Assembly (NCBI GenBank): GCA_009782615.1
Contig: WRIS01000006.1
Coordinates: 51,962-115,961 of the forward strand
Direction of reading: 5' to 3'
DNA: 64,000 bases
DNA from: Eggerthellaceae bacterium
GTDB taxonomy: Bacteria; Actinomycetota; Coriobacteriia; Coriobacteriales; Eggerthellaceae
Positions 46,401 to 54,543 of the stretch are shown here, piece after piece. The notes under the pieces were generated by a model. It saw only the letters and a program-made list of their open reading frames with translations, had not been told where the DNA came from and did not search any database. A program made the position numbers and the translations under genes. Within the stretch, counting starts at the first letter, position 1, and each line of letters opens with the position of its first letter.

Positions 46401-46780
46401 GCATCAGCGGTAAGCCCGTAGCCTTCCTCGAACCGCAAGGGAATGAACGGGGTCACCTTTGCACCAAGTTCTCGCAAGCCGCGGGTAAGCGTTGCCGTTG
46501 CCGATATACCGTCAAGGTCAAAATCGCCAAAAACGACGATGTGCTTATCTTCTTTTATGGCTTTTTGCAGTGCGTCGACGACATCACCAAGACCAGGGAT
46601 GATGTAGGGGTCAAGCCAGTCACGCTCAAGAGAGGGGGAAAGAAACATCTCTGCAGCTTCAGGCGTTTCGATTCCGCGCGCCACCAGCGTCGTCGCGACA
46701 AAACGTGGGAGAGAAAGCGCTTGCTGCAAATGCGCCACCGCAGCCGAATCAGCCGCTTTTATGTTGAACTGCGCAGACAT
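43451..46780 (-). CDS. RecJ exonuclease fused to a RecQ-like helicase
   Basis: The protein is 1109 residues (ATG 46780; weak site AGG, and a TTG three codons upstream is possible). Residues ~1-560 are RecJ: FGDFDLDGISATATL, VTVDCGIAS, ITDHHEP (~168), and the DHHA1 RFGGHEAAVGV (~412), followed by the OB-like domain. Residues ~620-1109 are a superfamily-2 helicase: HDSQEKVLEHL, Walker A MPTGRGKS (~669), DEAHH (~768), LALTATAD and NQMSGRVGRDGE. RecJ alone is normally ~550-600 residues and works with a separate RecQ to resect DNA 5'-3'. Here unwinding and degradation are joined in one chain. The RecQ zinc-binding region looks reduced and HRDC is not evident. Confidence 0.92.
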   Translation of the reverse strand: MSAQFNIKAADSAAVAHLQQALSLPRFVATTLVARGIETPEAAEMFLSPSLERDWLDPYIIPGLGDVVDALQKAIKEDKHIVVFGDFDLDGISATATLTRGLRELGAKVTPFIPLRFEEGYGLTADAIERMFKLEPDLVVTVDCGIASKEEVRLICENGVDVAITDHHEPVDLVPEGVPVADPKLDPDCPSAILAGVGVALKLVQALGGRFGKPHLWQDFADLAALGTVADLMPMRSENRALVAFGTACMNNAPRPCIAALLATSGVADKVVSAVSLSFSLIPRLNAAGRMGDAQLALNLLLSDDFAEAQRLAAELEAINDRRRLIEAELSEIAKEQAALHYQGQRVLVVSGVGWHEGVKGIVASRLVNTYAVPTLLFTIEGDMARGSGRSVGQVNLFKAVERTSDLLTRFGGHEAAVGVTLPTANLKDFTARLAAYMEELPAESFRPRVNIDSCVDLDELTLSSVAQLEKLAPFGQENPQPCFLAQDIVLTNCKAVGADKNHFSSTLSDGKNTLASIMFHCSDIEALMRCGSVVNAAFELQIDEWCGRKSVKAMIASFAPAQTCAALEACQNPENLDFMTGIYATDERSSGDFRFKKEQEDEAHEALRKKNRSYWENQAKADPKALKAQVIAALISENTLHDSQEKVLEHLERAESVLAVMPTGRGKSLIFYVHAVCQALLNNTTSLFVYPLRALIADQAFHISEALEDFGIASAVLTGETTTEERAKIFSAMEKGECDIVLTTPEFLNFHHNKFAAATDIDFVVVDEAHHIGQAVAGQRMAYAKIGQTIARFGTPTVLALTATADAEIADTIKKTLNISCCVCDETRRDNLAINDQRNLKNRESYLAKLIASGEKTVVYVNSREQSVFLARTLRKLLPQMASLIGFYNAGLTRLERKRIEELFRNGALCVLIATSAFGEGVNISNIRHVVLYHLPFNEIEFNQMSGRVGRDGEAATVHLLFGNVDVGINEQILYDMTPDHDCLAQVYRELRRVQGESAEEFFAMSNSELAQLASCNKRVAVSAASAACGVTVFKELGLVDTKTAHDSGETKRFIHVRDTKTKVELTDSIRYCEGLGERDVFYAFRDWAMQSSEKELIKRISRAILPQ

Positions 46781-46789
46781 GAGAATCAA

Positions 46790-47369
46790 TACCTAACGTG
46801 GAAATACTTCTTGTTTCGCTTTCTATTGTCGCACAATCGAAGGTGTCTGAACAGGGGAAAAAGTCATCCGCTTGAAGTCGTCTGAAAGGGCAGCCGCGCA
46901 CCGCGCGTAACTCTTCAATAGAGTTTATTTCGCCTGGTCGCTATTATATGCTCAATTTTGAATATTTATAAAATATTATGCATTTTTTCTGCTATCAACC
47001 CTCTAGCAATTAGCGCGGAGAAATTACATACTATGATGCCATGCGGAGAGGCTCCTCGCCTCTCTGGTAGACATTGGGCGCGATGTCGGTTTGGTAGAAT
47101 CTCCACCTCATTCGGATTTGGATGGCCGCATTTGCGCCCAGTGTGCCCTTTCTCTTCCCTTTTCCTCTAGCTGCCTGGCTTCGGATTCCTTTCCTCCAGC
47201 TGCCTAGCTTCGGCTGCCTGGCTTCGGATTCCTTTCCTCCAGCTGCCTAGCTTCGGCTTCCTTGCTTCGGATTCCTTGCACCGTGTGCAAAATTATGATA
47301 GCGTGCACAAGACACAAACCCTTCCCTCCCTCAACTCTTTTGAGTGGCATTTAGAGAGGATTTGACCGC
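46790..47369 (+). promoter_or_regulatory. Structured intergenic region and promoter before the DUF1538 gene
   Basis: No gene is visible. The hairpin GAGAGG/CCTCTC lies at 47046-47064, and CATTGGGCGC (47072) pairs with GCGCCCAGTG (47134) including one wobble on the plus strand. A 43-bp tandem repeat follows. A TATGAT at 47294-47299 is the best -10, with TTCCTT 16 bases upstream. Whether the hairpins belong to this transcript is unclear, because the -10 lies after them. Confidence 0.35.
47171..47280. repeat. 43-bp tandem repeat, two full copies plus a fragment
   Basis: Copies 47171-47213 and 47214-47256 are identical (beginning CTGCCTGGCTTCGGATTCC), followed by a partial copy to 47280. The unit itself contains two related halves (CTGCCTGGCTTCGG and CTGCCTAGCTTCGG). 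It is noncoding. Confidence 0.9.
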
Positions 47370-48848
47370 TTGAATCTTTTACTTGAGAAACTGAAAGAGG
47401 TTCTCATCGCCGTTGCACCCATAGCGGTCTTGGTGCTCATTCTTCACTTCACGCTCACGCCTATTCCCGAAGCTTTACTGTTTCGCTTCTTTGTAGGAAT
47501 CGCTCTCATTGTAATAGGTCTTTCGTTTCTGCTTGTGGGTATCGAAATTGGAGTTTTCCCGTTCGGAACCCACATGGGCAACTCGTTTTTGAAGTCGAAC
47601 AAGCTTTGGTATGTTATTCTCATTGGCTTCCTTTTAGGGTTTTTCGTCAATATTGCTGAACCTGACCTGCATGTACTCGCAACACAAATCGAAGAGGTCA
47701 TGGGCGGTTTCATTCCCATACTGGTCACTCTTGCGGTAGTTTCCGTCGGCACTGGAATCATGTTGGCATTGGGCGTTTTGAGAATTGTGCGCAACTTCCC
47801 CTTGAATATCACGTTGCTCATTGCCTACGGAATCATTGCTTTGCTGGCAATTTTCGCGTCATCCGACATGTTGGCAATCGGCTTTGACGCTTCGGGTGCC
47901 ACCACCGGCGCTCTCACCGTTCCTTTGGTGTTGGCGCTTTCTGTTGGTGTTGCTGCCATGAAGCGAAACTCCAAATCATCCGAAGAGGACAGCTTCGGAT
48001 TGGTCGGTATCATGTCAACGGGCGCCATCTTTGCCGTTTTGCTGTTGAACCTTTTTGTGAAAACCGACGGAATAACGGGAGTCTTAAGCGTTGCTGAACT
48101 CGACACTGGTTCGCACCTTGCTCCTTTCATCGCCAAAATTCCCGTCATTGCTCTTGAATCGTTCATCGCCTTGCTGCCGATGGTGCTCATGCTCATCATC
48201 TTCCAAAAACTTAAGTTCCACGCGCCCAAACGCAGCTTTTTCAAGATGTTGTTAGGTTTTCTCTATGCCTTTGTTGGACTCATTGTTTTTCTGATTGGTG
48301 TCAACGCTGGATTTATGAACGTGGGCAACATCATTGGTGAGGGGCTTGCGGCATACGACAGCACGTTGCTTTTGGTGGGACTGGGCTTTTTGCTCGGAAT
48401 GCTGGTTATCCTCACCGAGCCTGCCGTGTATGTGCTGACCCATCAAATCGAAAGCGTCACCAGCGGCTATATCAAAAGGAGCACCGTGTTGGTCACCTTG
48501 TCGATTGGTGTGGCATTCGCCGTCGGCTTGTCGATGCTGCGTATTCTGATTCCCGAAATCCAACTGTGGCACTATATTTTGCCTGGCTTCCTTATTTCTT
48601 TGGCGCTCACCTTTATTGTGCCGAAGATTTTTGTGGGAATCGCCTTTGACTCGGGGGGCGTAGCATCAGGTCCCATGACGGCAACCTTTGTACTCGCGTT
48701 TTCGCAAGGGGCATCCAATGCAGTAGAACATTCGAATATACTTATAGATTCATTTGGCGTTATCGCCATGGTTGCTATGACGCCGCTTGTCGCGTTACAA
48801 ATTTTAGGACTTATTTACAAAATCAAGTCAAGAAAAAGTGAGGTGTAG
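47370..48848 (+). CDS. DUF1538 membrane protein (two DUF1538 repeats)
   Basis: The 492-residue protein starts at a TTG, nine bases after AGAGAGGA. It has about 12 membrane segments in two homologous halves, each with the family signature: FVNIAEPDLHVLATQIEEV and LVILTEPAVYVLTHQIESV. DUF1538 proteins are putative transporters usually encoded beside a P-II protein, as here; the substrate is unknown. The stop codon touches the start of the P-II gene. Confidence 0.9.
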   Translation: MNLLLEKLKEVLIAVAPIAVLVLILHFTLTPIPEALLFRFFVGIALIVIGLSFLLVGIEIGVFPFGTHMGNSFLKSNKLWYVILIGFLLGFFVNIAEPDLHVLATQIEEVMGGFIPILVTLAVVSVGTGIMLALGVLRIVRNFPLNITLLIAYGIIALLAIFASSDMLAIGFDASGATTGALTVPLVLALSVGVAAMKRNSKSSEEDSFGLVGIMSTGAIFAVLLLNLFVKTDGITGVLSVAELDTGSHLAPFIAKIPVIALESFIALLPMVLMLIIFQKLKFHAPKRSFFKMLLGFLYAFVGLIVFLIGVNAGFMNVGNIIGEGLAAYDSTLLLVGLGFLLGMLVILTEPAVYVLTHQIESVTSGYIKRSTVLVTLSIGVAFAVGLSMLRILIPEIQLWHYILPGFLISLALTFIVPKIFVGIAFDSGGVASGPMTATFVLAFSQGASNAVEHSNILIDSFGVIAMVAMTPLVALQILGLIYKIKSRKSEV

Positions 48849-49502
48849 GTGCCTATGGCAGGATTTAGTCTCATCTGCTGTATAGCAAACGACAACGACG
48901 GGTCGAAGGTTTTGAAAATCGCCCACAAATACGGCGTGAAGGGCGGCACTATTTCCCTTGGCAAAGGCACGGGAAGCAACCATTTGCTGGATTTACTCGG
49001 GCTTGACGAAACGCACAAGGAAATTGTCACCATGATAGTGGAAAACGAACTTGCCTCAGCGGCAACCGCGGGCATAAGCCAAGAAATGGCTTTTCACAAG
49101 CCCCATCACGGGATTGCGTTTTCCCTTTCGGTGTCAGAATTTATTGGGAGAAAAAATATTGTTGAGGAAACACCAACAACAACCAGCGAGGTGAAAGATA
49201 TCGTGTATCAAATTATCTATGTAATCGTTGACAAGGGTCAAGGGGAAGATGTCATCGTTGCTGCCAATACGGTCGGCGCAAAAGGTGGCACCATCATGAA
49301 TGCGCGGGGTGCAGGAATTCATGAAGTTCAAAAACTGTTTTCGGTGGAGATTGAGCCAGAAAAGGAAGAAGTTGCTATCATTGTAAAAGCTGAGCTGAAG
49401 GATAACATCGTGTCAGCTATTAAAGAGCATTTAAAAATTGATGAACCAGGCAATGGAATCTTGTTTGTCATGGACATTAATGAGGCTTACGGGCTGCGCT
49501 AA
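48849..49502 (+). CDS. Tandem P-II-family signalling protein
   Basis: The GTG start at 48849 (217 aa) has GAGG five bases upstream, within the end of the DUF1538 gene; the ATG two codons later is possible. It holds two P-II-like ferredoxin-fold domains (~5-100 and ~110-215), each with a KGGTI strand: YGVKGGTISLGKGTGS and VGAKGGTIMNARGAG. P-II proteins bind ATP/ADP and 2-oxoglutarate and control a partner, most likely the adjacent DUF1538 transporter. A two-domain form is typical of this pairing, unlike the single-domain GlnB. Confidence 0.88.
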   Translation: MPMAGFSLICCIANDNDGSKVLKIAHKYGVKGGTISLGKGTGSNHLLDLLGLDETHKEIVTMIVENELASAATAGISQEMAFHKPHHGIAFSLSVSEFIGRKNIVEETPTTTSEVKDIVYQIIYVIVDKGQGEDVIVAANTVGAKGGTIMNARGAGIHEVQKLFSVEIEPEKEEVAIIVKAELKDNIVSAIKEHLKIDEPGNGILFVMDINEAYGLR

Positions 49503-49549
49503 ATAGCCTGTTCACGCCCTTAAATTGAACGACGAAAGGACTTGGAACA

Positions 49550-49771
49550 ATGGACAATTTGAGCATCATTAAGGATATTCTTGCAACCAATCTTGATATT
49601 AACCCCGATTCGGTCACAAGCACCTCAACCTTTGATTCATTGGGAATCGATTCGCTTGATATGGTCGAATTGATTTGTGAACTTGAGGATCGTCTCCACA
49701 TAGATTTCGGTGACCCTGAAGGGCTTAAAACCGTTGACGAATTGCTTGGCTATCTCGAAACTTTGCTCTAA
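49550..49771 (+). CDS. Acyl carrier protein
   Basis: The 73-residue acidic protein has the ACP four-helix pattern and the phosphopantetheine site LGIDSLDMVEL, the attachment serine being Ser35. Its ATG follows GAAAGGA. The length is right for AcpP. No fatty-acid synthesis genes are adjacent, so it may be a second, specialised ACP; alternatively it is the housekeeping one relocated. Confidence 0.92.
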   Translation: MDNLSIIKDILATNLDINPDSVTSTSTFDSLGIDSLDMVELICELEDRLHIDFGDPEGLKTVDELLGYLETLL

Positions 49772-49834
49772 ACCCTGTTGTAATTAGCGCCGAATACCCC
49801 ATGGCGAGGTGTTGATGCGAGGAGCGTACGGGCG

Positions 49835-52198
49835 GTGCGCGTGAAGGAAACAATACGCATACACAATATGACCTGCGCCGCATGCGCCGCGCGGGTTGAG
49901 CGTGCCGCGGCGCTTACCGAAGGCGTGTCACGTTCAGTGGTCAACCTCGCAACCGAGCGTCTTACCGTTGAATACGACGAAGCGCTTCTTTCGATTGAGG
50001 ACATCGGAGCAGCCGTCAAAGCAGCTGGGTATGCCTATTCGCTCATCGAAGATGCACAAACCGCACTCGATGAGGATCGGATAAAAAAAGCCCGCGATAT
50101 CAAGGTGATGAAAACCAAGACCGCGGTCAGTATCTTTTTCGTAGTGGTGCTGCTCTATCTTGCAATGGGACACATGTTTGGTGAGGCGTTCAGCTTGCCG
50201 CTGCCCGCAGGACTTGTGCCCAGTGCGCACCCCTTGCGTTTTGCACTGGCGCAGATTGTGGTTTTGATTCCCATTGTTTGCGCAGGTTGGCGTTTCTATT
50301 ACGTGGGCTATCGTGCCCTTTGGTTGCGCGCACCGAATATGGATTCGCTGGTTGCCCTGGGAACAAGCGCCGCGATTCTTTACAGCTTGTACGCCACCTA
50401 CATGATTGTGAAAACGGGAGACCACACTTGGACGATGCAGCTTTACTTCGAAAGTGCGGGCGTCATTATCACCTTGATACTGCTCGGCAAGACCATGGAA
50501 ACCATTTCCAAAGGACGCACGAGTGATGCCCTCAAAAAGCTGGTTGAATTGGCACCTAAAACTGCTTGGGTGGTGCAAGGTGAAGGTATTGGGGCATCTG
50601 AAGTGGAAATTCCGATTGAAGACGTGGTCGCAGGAGACTTGGTTGTCATCAAGCCAGGTGCGAAAATCCCCGTCGACGGAAACGTGGTCGAAGGCATAAG
50701 CGCCGTTGACGAGTCAATGCTTACGGGCGAATCGCTGCCGATTGACAAGCAGGCGGGAGATGCCGTGTATGCGGCAAGCCTCAACGCCCAAGGTCGGCTG
50801 GTAGTGCGCGCCCTCGGTGTCGGAGCAGACACCGCGCTTGCCCGCATCGTAGCGCTTGTTGAAGACGCTCAAGCATCCAAGGCACCGATTGCGGCCCTAG
50901 TTGATGTCGTGGCACGATACTTCGTGCCCACGGTGCTGATTGTCGCCGTGGTGGCAGCGGGGGCTTGGCTTATTGCGGGGCAGTCGCTTTCGTTTGCGCT
51001 CACCATTCTTATATCGGTGCTGGTTATCGCCTGTCCCTGTGCGCTTGGCTTGGCAACGCCGACCGCTATCATGGTGGGCACGGGCAAAGGAGCGCAACAC
51101 GGAATTTTGATTAAGGGGGGCGAAGCGCTTGAGATGGCGCACAAAATCCAGACGGTGATACTCGACAAAACAGGAACTATCACTCAAGGAAAACCCCATG
51201 TCACCGACGTAATTGGGAAAGAACAACTTGACGGGGGTGGCGGCGTTGTTGGCGGTGTTGATGCTGGTGGGGCGGACGGTGTTGATGCTGGTGGGGCGGA
51301 CGGTGTTGATGCGAGAGCCCTATCTGAAATCATCGGCTATGCCGCAGGCATTGAGCGCGGCAGCGAACATCCGCTGGGATTCTCGATTGTGCAATATGCC
51401 ATAAACAACGAAATCCCGCTTAAGCCCATTGATTCATTTGAAGCGATTGTCGGCAAGGGAGTGCAGGGCATCAGCGCAGGACGCAGGGTTTTAGTCGGCA
51501 ACAGTATGCTGATGGATGCTTTCAAAATAGAGCTTTCCGCTGAAAGCGTCGCGTGTGCCCAACGCTTTTCATTCCAAGGAAAAACACCTATCTACCTGGC
51601 TCTTGATGATGAACTGAGCGGCATTATTGCCGTCGCTGATGTAGTAAAACCCACAAGTCGTACAGCCATTCAAAAGCTGCATGACTTAAAAATCAACGTC
51701 GCCATGATTACGGGAGACAACGAACGCACCGCAAAAGCGATTGCGCAACTCGTTGGAATCGACAACGTAATAGCAGAAGTGCTTCCCCAGGATAAAGCTG
51801 CTCGGGTGAAATCATATCAAGAAAAAGGACAGCGCGTTGCCATGGTGGGAGACGGTATCAATGATGCGCCTGCGCTGGCGCAATCCGACGTTGGTATCGC
51901 TATCGGAAGTGGCACTGATGTTGCTCTTGAAAGTGCCGACATTGTTCTTATGCACAGTGATCTTATGGATGTTGCCACCGCAATCAAGCTTTCCAAAGCC
52001 ACAATTCGCAACGTCAAGCAAAACCTCTTTTGGGCATTTGGTTACAATGTTGCGGGTATTCCTATCGCATGTGGGCTTTTGTATTTGTTCGGCGGGCCGC
52101 TTTTAAGCCCCCTGTTTGCCGCAGCCGCCATGTCGCTGAGTAGCGTGTCGGTTGTTTCCAACGCCTTGCGCCTAAGGCGCTTCAAGGCATATGACTAA
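49835..52198 (+). CDS. copA: Copper-type P1B ATPase
   Basis: The 787-residue protein starts at a GTG ten bases after GAGGAG. An N-terminal HMA domain has MTCAACAARVE (CxxC near residue 13). About eight membrane segments follow, with the CPC metal site near 400 (ACPCALGLATPTA), the phosphorylated Asp444 in DKTGT, SEHPLG and the MVGDGINDAPAL hinge. A CPC motif with one HMA suggests Cu(I) export. Between P and N domains (~466-492) is an insertion made of repeated GGADGVDA units, encoded by a 24-bp tandem repeat, which looks like a recent expansion in a surface loop. The symbol is by family, not by proven metal. Confidence 0.92.
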   Translation: MRVKETIRIHNMTCAACAARVERAAALTEGVSRSVVNLATERLTVEYDEALLSIEDIGAAVKAAGYAYSLIEDAQTALDEDRIKKARDIKVMKTKTAVSIFFVVVLLYLAMGHMFGEAFSLPLPAGLVPSAHPLRFALAQIVVLIPIVCAGWRFYYVGYRALWLRAPNMDSLVALGTSAAILYSLYATYMIVKTGDHTWTMQLYFESAGVIITLILLGKTMETISKGRTSDALKKLVELAPKTAWVVQGEGIGASEVEIPIEDVVAGDLVVIKPGAKIPVDGNVVEGISAVDESMLTGESLPIDKQAGDAVYAASLNAQGRLVVRALGVGADTALARIVALVEDAQASKAPIAALVDVVARYFVPTVLIVAVVAAGAWLIAGQSLSFALTILISVLVIACPCALGLATPTAIMVGTGKGAQHGILIKGGEALEMAHKIQTVILDKTGTITQGKPHVTDVIGKEQLDGGGGVVGGVDAGGADGVDAGGADGVDARALSEIIGYAAGIERGSEHPLGFSIVQYAINNEIPLKPIDSFEAIVGKGVQGISAGRRVLVGNSMLMDAFKIELSAESVACAQRFSFQGKTPIYLALDDELSGIIAVADVVKPTSRTAIQKLHDLKINVAMITGDNERTAKAIAQLVGIDNVIAEVLPQDKAARVKSYQEKGQRVAMVGDGINDAPALAQSDVGIAIGSGTDVALESADIVLMHSDLMDVATAIKLSKATIRNVKQNLFWAFGYNVAGIPIACGLLYLFGGPLLSPLFAAAAMSLSSVSVVSNALRLRRFKAYD

Positions 52199-52298
52199 AA
52201 AGCAGCGCGCTACAACCAAAAGGTCATAGCGCGTCTGCGCGAGAAAGCAATTTCAACCTGCTAAGCAAAAGCCTAGAGGTAGTTGGCAGTCTTAGTTA

Positions 52299-52811
52299 CT
52301 AAGCATTACCAAAGAGCATAACCATGACAATAACCCACCCAACAAGAGCAATAGCACCAAGAATGATACCAGCGGTTGCCATGCCCTTTCTGTCAGGACG
52401 CTTGCGCGCCAGCACGCCAAGGATAATAGCAAGAACACCCAAGACAAAACCGAAAACGAAAAGGCCGACGAGTCCGCAAACTAACGAAGCGACCGCCATG
52501 CCATTCTTTTGGGGTGCAACAGCACCAGATTGTCCATAACCAGGTTGCATATAACCTGGTTGTCCGTAGCCAGGCTGTGAGTAACCAGGCTGAACAGGCG
52601 CTACCGCAGTTTGAGGCTGTCCAGTCACAGGATCTACGGATGCTGCTACAACAGGGGTTGCGGCTGCGGTTGCAGCTGCAGTTGCTGCGTCTGCGGCGGT
52701 GGCAACGGGGGTTTCAGAACATTGGTCAGTCCACTGAGTGCCGTCCCAATAGCGCATTTTTGTGCTGCCAGGTTCAGGATCAGCATACCAGCCTGCAACA
52801 GGATTACTCAT
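52299..52811 (-). CDS. DUF2510/DUF4190 membrane protein
   Basis: The 170-residue protein starts with a DUF2510 motif (AGWYADPEPGSTKMRYWDGTQWTDQ), has a low-complexity Ala/Thr then Gly/Tyr/Gln/Pro-rich middle (repeated QPGYGQPGY), and ends in a DUF4190-type pair of membrane helices (VASLVCGLVGLFVFG and ATAGIILGAIALVGW). This pattern is common in actinobacteria and supports that affiliation. Function is unknown. An inverted repeat, ACACGGGA/TCCCGTGT, overlaps its likely promoter at 52843-52870. Confidence 0.88.
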   Translation of the reverse strand: MSNPVAGWYADPEPGSTKMRYWDGTQWTDQCSETPVATAADAATAAATAAATPVVAASVDPVTGQPQTAVAPVQPGYSQPGYGQPGYMQPGYGQSGAVAPQKNGMAVASLVCGLVGLFVFGFVLGVLAIILGVLARKRPDRKGMATAGIILGAIALVGWVIVMVMLFGNA

Positions 52812-52842
52812 GAGTTCCTCCTCAAATATTGCTTGTGTATTT

Positions 52843-52870
52843 ACACGGGAATCGTATCACAATCCCGTGT
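52843..52870 (-). promoter_or_regulatory. Inverted-repeat operator candidate before the DUF2510 gene
   Basis: ACACGGGA (52843-52850) and TCCCGTGT (52863-52870) form an eight-base palindrome with a 12-base spacer reading TGTGATACGATT on the minus strand, where GATACGAT-like sequence could be a -10. It lies 32 bases before the gene start, in good position for repression. Confidence 0.4.
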
Positions 52871-52883
52871 GCAAGAATGCCTC

Positions 52884-52925
52884 AAAACAAAAAGGACAGA
52901 AGCCGCTTACGCGGCTTCTGTTTTA
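52884..52925 (-). terminator. Terminator of the ribosomal protein operon
   Basis: An 11-bp GC-rich perfect stem (ACAGAAGCCGC/GCGGCTTCTGT, TTAC loop on the plus strand) lies 30 bases after rplQ and is followed on the minus strand by CCTTTTTGTTTTG. It should end the rpsM-rplQ transcript. Confidence 0.92.
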
Positions 52926-52951
52926 ACGTACAAGGTATAGATAAGACGCAA

Positions 52952-53545
52952 TTATTCTTCAGTCTTTTTTTCCTCAACAACTTCCTCAGCTGCTTCTTCG
53001 ACTGCATCTTCAACAGCCTCAACAGCTTCTTCCGTTGCTTCTTCCGCAGCCTCAACAACTTCCTCAGCTGCATCTTCAACAGCTTCAACAACTTCCTCAG
53101 CTGCTTTGGCCTTAACTGGTGTCGCCTTCTTGGCAGCGGTTTTCTTGCCTGCGGCAGCCTTTGTTTCGGCCTTTTTCTTGCCGACTGGTTCGGTCACCAG
53201 CTCCATGATAACGATAGGAGCGTTGTCGCCCTTGCGGTTACCCAGCTTCATGATGCGGGTATAGCCACCGTTGCGGTCTTTGAACATGCCTTGTTCAACC
53301 TTTTCGAAGATTTCACGAACCAGGTCTTTGTCGCCCAAGGCGGCGATTGCCAAACGACGGGAATGCACGTCACCGCGCTTTGCCCAGCCGATAATCTTAT
53401 CAACGTCGCCGCGCACTTCTTTAGCGCGCGCCTCGACAGTCTTGATACGGTCGTTTAGGAACAAGGCACCAACAAGGCTTTTCTTCATCGCCTTGGTGTG
53501 ACTGGCATCGGTGCCAAGTTTACGACCTTTCTTATAATGTCTCAT
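52952..53545 (-). CDS. rplQ: 50S ribosomal protein L17 with acidic tail
   Basis: The first ~120 residues are canonical L17 (MRHYKKGRKLGTDASH, SLVGALFLNDRIKT, RIMKLGNRKGDNAPIVIMEL). L17 is usually about 115-130 residues; here 197, because of a Lys/Ala-rich segment followed by ~50 residues of Ala/Glu/Val repeats ([24 protein letters not shown]), ending VVEEKKTEE. The same type of tail ends S1 at 7747. It is the last gene of the minus-strand operon. Confidence 0.95.
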   Translation of the reverse strand: MRHYKKGRKLGTDASHTKAMKKSLVGALFLNDRIKTVEARAKEVRGDVDKIIGWAKRGDVHSRRLAIAALGDKDLVREIFEKVEQGMFKDRNGGYTRIMKLGNRKGDNAPIVIMELVTEPVGKKKAETKAAAGKKTAAKKATPVKAKAAEEVVEAVEDAAEEVVEAAEEATEEAVEAVEDAVEEAAEEVVEEKKTEE

Positions 53546-53557
53546 CGTTTGCTTCTC

Positions 53558-54508
53558 CTATTGTTTCAAATTGAGTTCCATCGAAATGAGTTTGTCCTTC
53601 ACTTCTTCGATGGATTTCGCACCAAAGTTCCGAATGTTGAGAAGGTCGTTTTCCGAGAACTCGACGAGTTGACGTACGGAATGGATTCCTGCACGCTTTA
53701 AGCAGTTGTAAGAACGAACCGAAAGATCCAAATCTTCAATCTGTTTGTCGAGTTCAGCATTGGTTTCTTGTCCTTCAGGAGCAAAGATTGAAGGAACTTC
53801 GCCCTCTTCATCTTCTTCTGATTCGGACAAGCTTAAAAACGCACCCATATACTGGTTAATAATATTTGCCGCGCCGCATACTGCTTCTGTCGGCGTGATA
53901 GAACCATCGGTCTCAACCTCAAACACCAACTTGTCGTAGTCGGTACGCTGACCAACACGGGTGTCGGTTACGTTTGAGATACAACGACGCACGGGCGAGA
54001 ACAGCGAATCAACGTGGATGATGCCGATTGGATCTTCCGTGCGCTTGTTGCGCTCTGCCGAAACATAGCCGCGCCCGACACCGATGCGAATGCTCATGTC
54101 AAGCTGCCCGCCATCGGCAATCGTTGCAATAACGTGCTCAGGGTTGATTAACGTAAACTCGGTCGGAACTTCAAGGTCGGCACCAGTCACCGTACAAGGA
54201 CCTGATGCTGAAATTCTCGCAGTTGCCTCTTCGATATCGTCGCTCAAGGCTGAAAAAACCAGTCCTTTCACGTTTAAGACGATGTCGGTAATGTCTTCGA
54301 TGACGCCCTCAGCGGTCGAAAACTCATGCTGCACCCCGTCAATTTGGATAGCGGTCGCTTTCGCGCCATCCAACGAAGAGAGCAGCACGCGGCGCATGCA
54401 GTTACCGAGCGTATAGCCGTAACCACGCTCAAGCGGCTCGACAACGAAACGAGCAATAGTTTCATTCACTTCATCCGTTGTTACCGTCGGCCTCATGAAC
54501 TCTGTCAT
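53558..54508 (-). CDS. rpoA: RNA polymerase alpha subunit
   Basis: The 316-residue protein has the normal two-domain form: an N-terminal assembly domain (FVVEPLERGYGYTLGNCMRRVLLSSLDGAK, VRKK-type interface regions) and a C-terminal domain with SVRSYNCLKRAGIHSVRQLVE and LLNIRNFGAKSIEEV, which binds promoter UP elements and activators. The acidic linker between them is typical. It is flanked by rpsD and rplQ, the conserved order. Confidence 0.98.
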   Translation of the reverse strand: MTEFMRPTVTTDEVNETIARFVVEPLERGYGYTLGNCMRRVLLSSLDGAKATAIQIDGVQHEFSTAEGVIEDITDIVLNVKGLVFSALSDDIEEATARISASGPCTVTGADLEVPTEFTLINPEHVIATIADGGQLDMSIRIGVGRGYVSAERNKRTEDPIGIIHVDSLFSPVRRCISNVTDTRVGQRTDYDKLVFEVETDGSITPTEAVCGAANIINQYMGAFLSLSESEEDEEGEVPSIFAPEGQETNAELDKQIEDLDLSVRSYNCLKRAGIHSVRQLVEFSENDLLNIRNFGAKSIEEVKDKLISMELNLKQ

Positions 54509-54543
54509 AGTGTATAAGCCTCCTTAAAAAAGCCGCAATGTGT

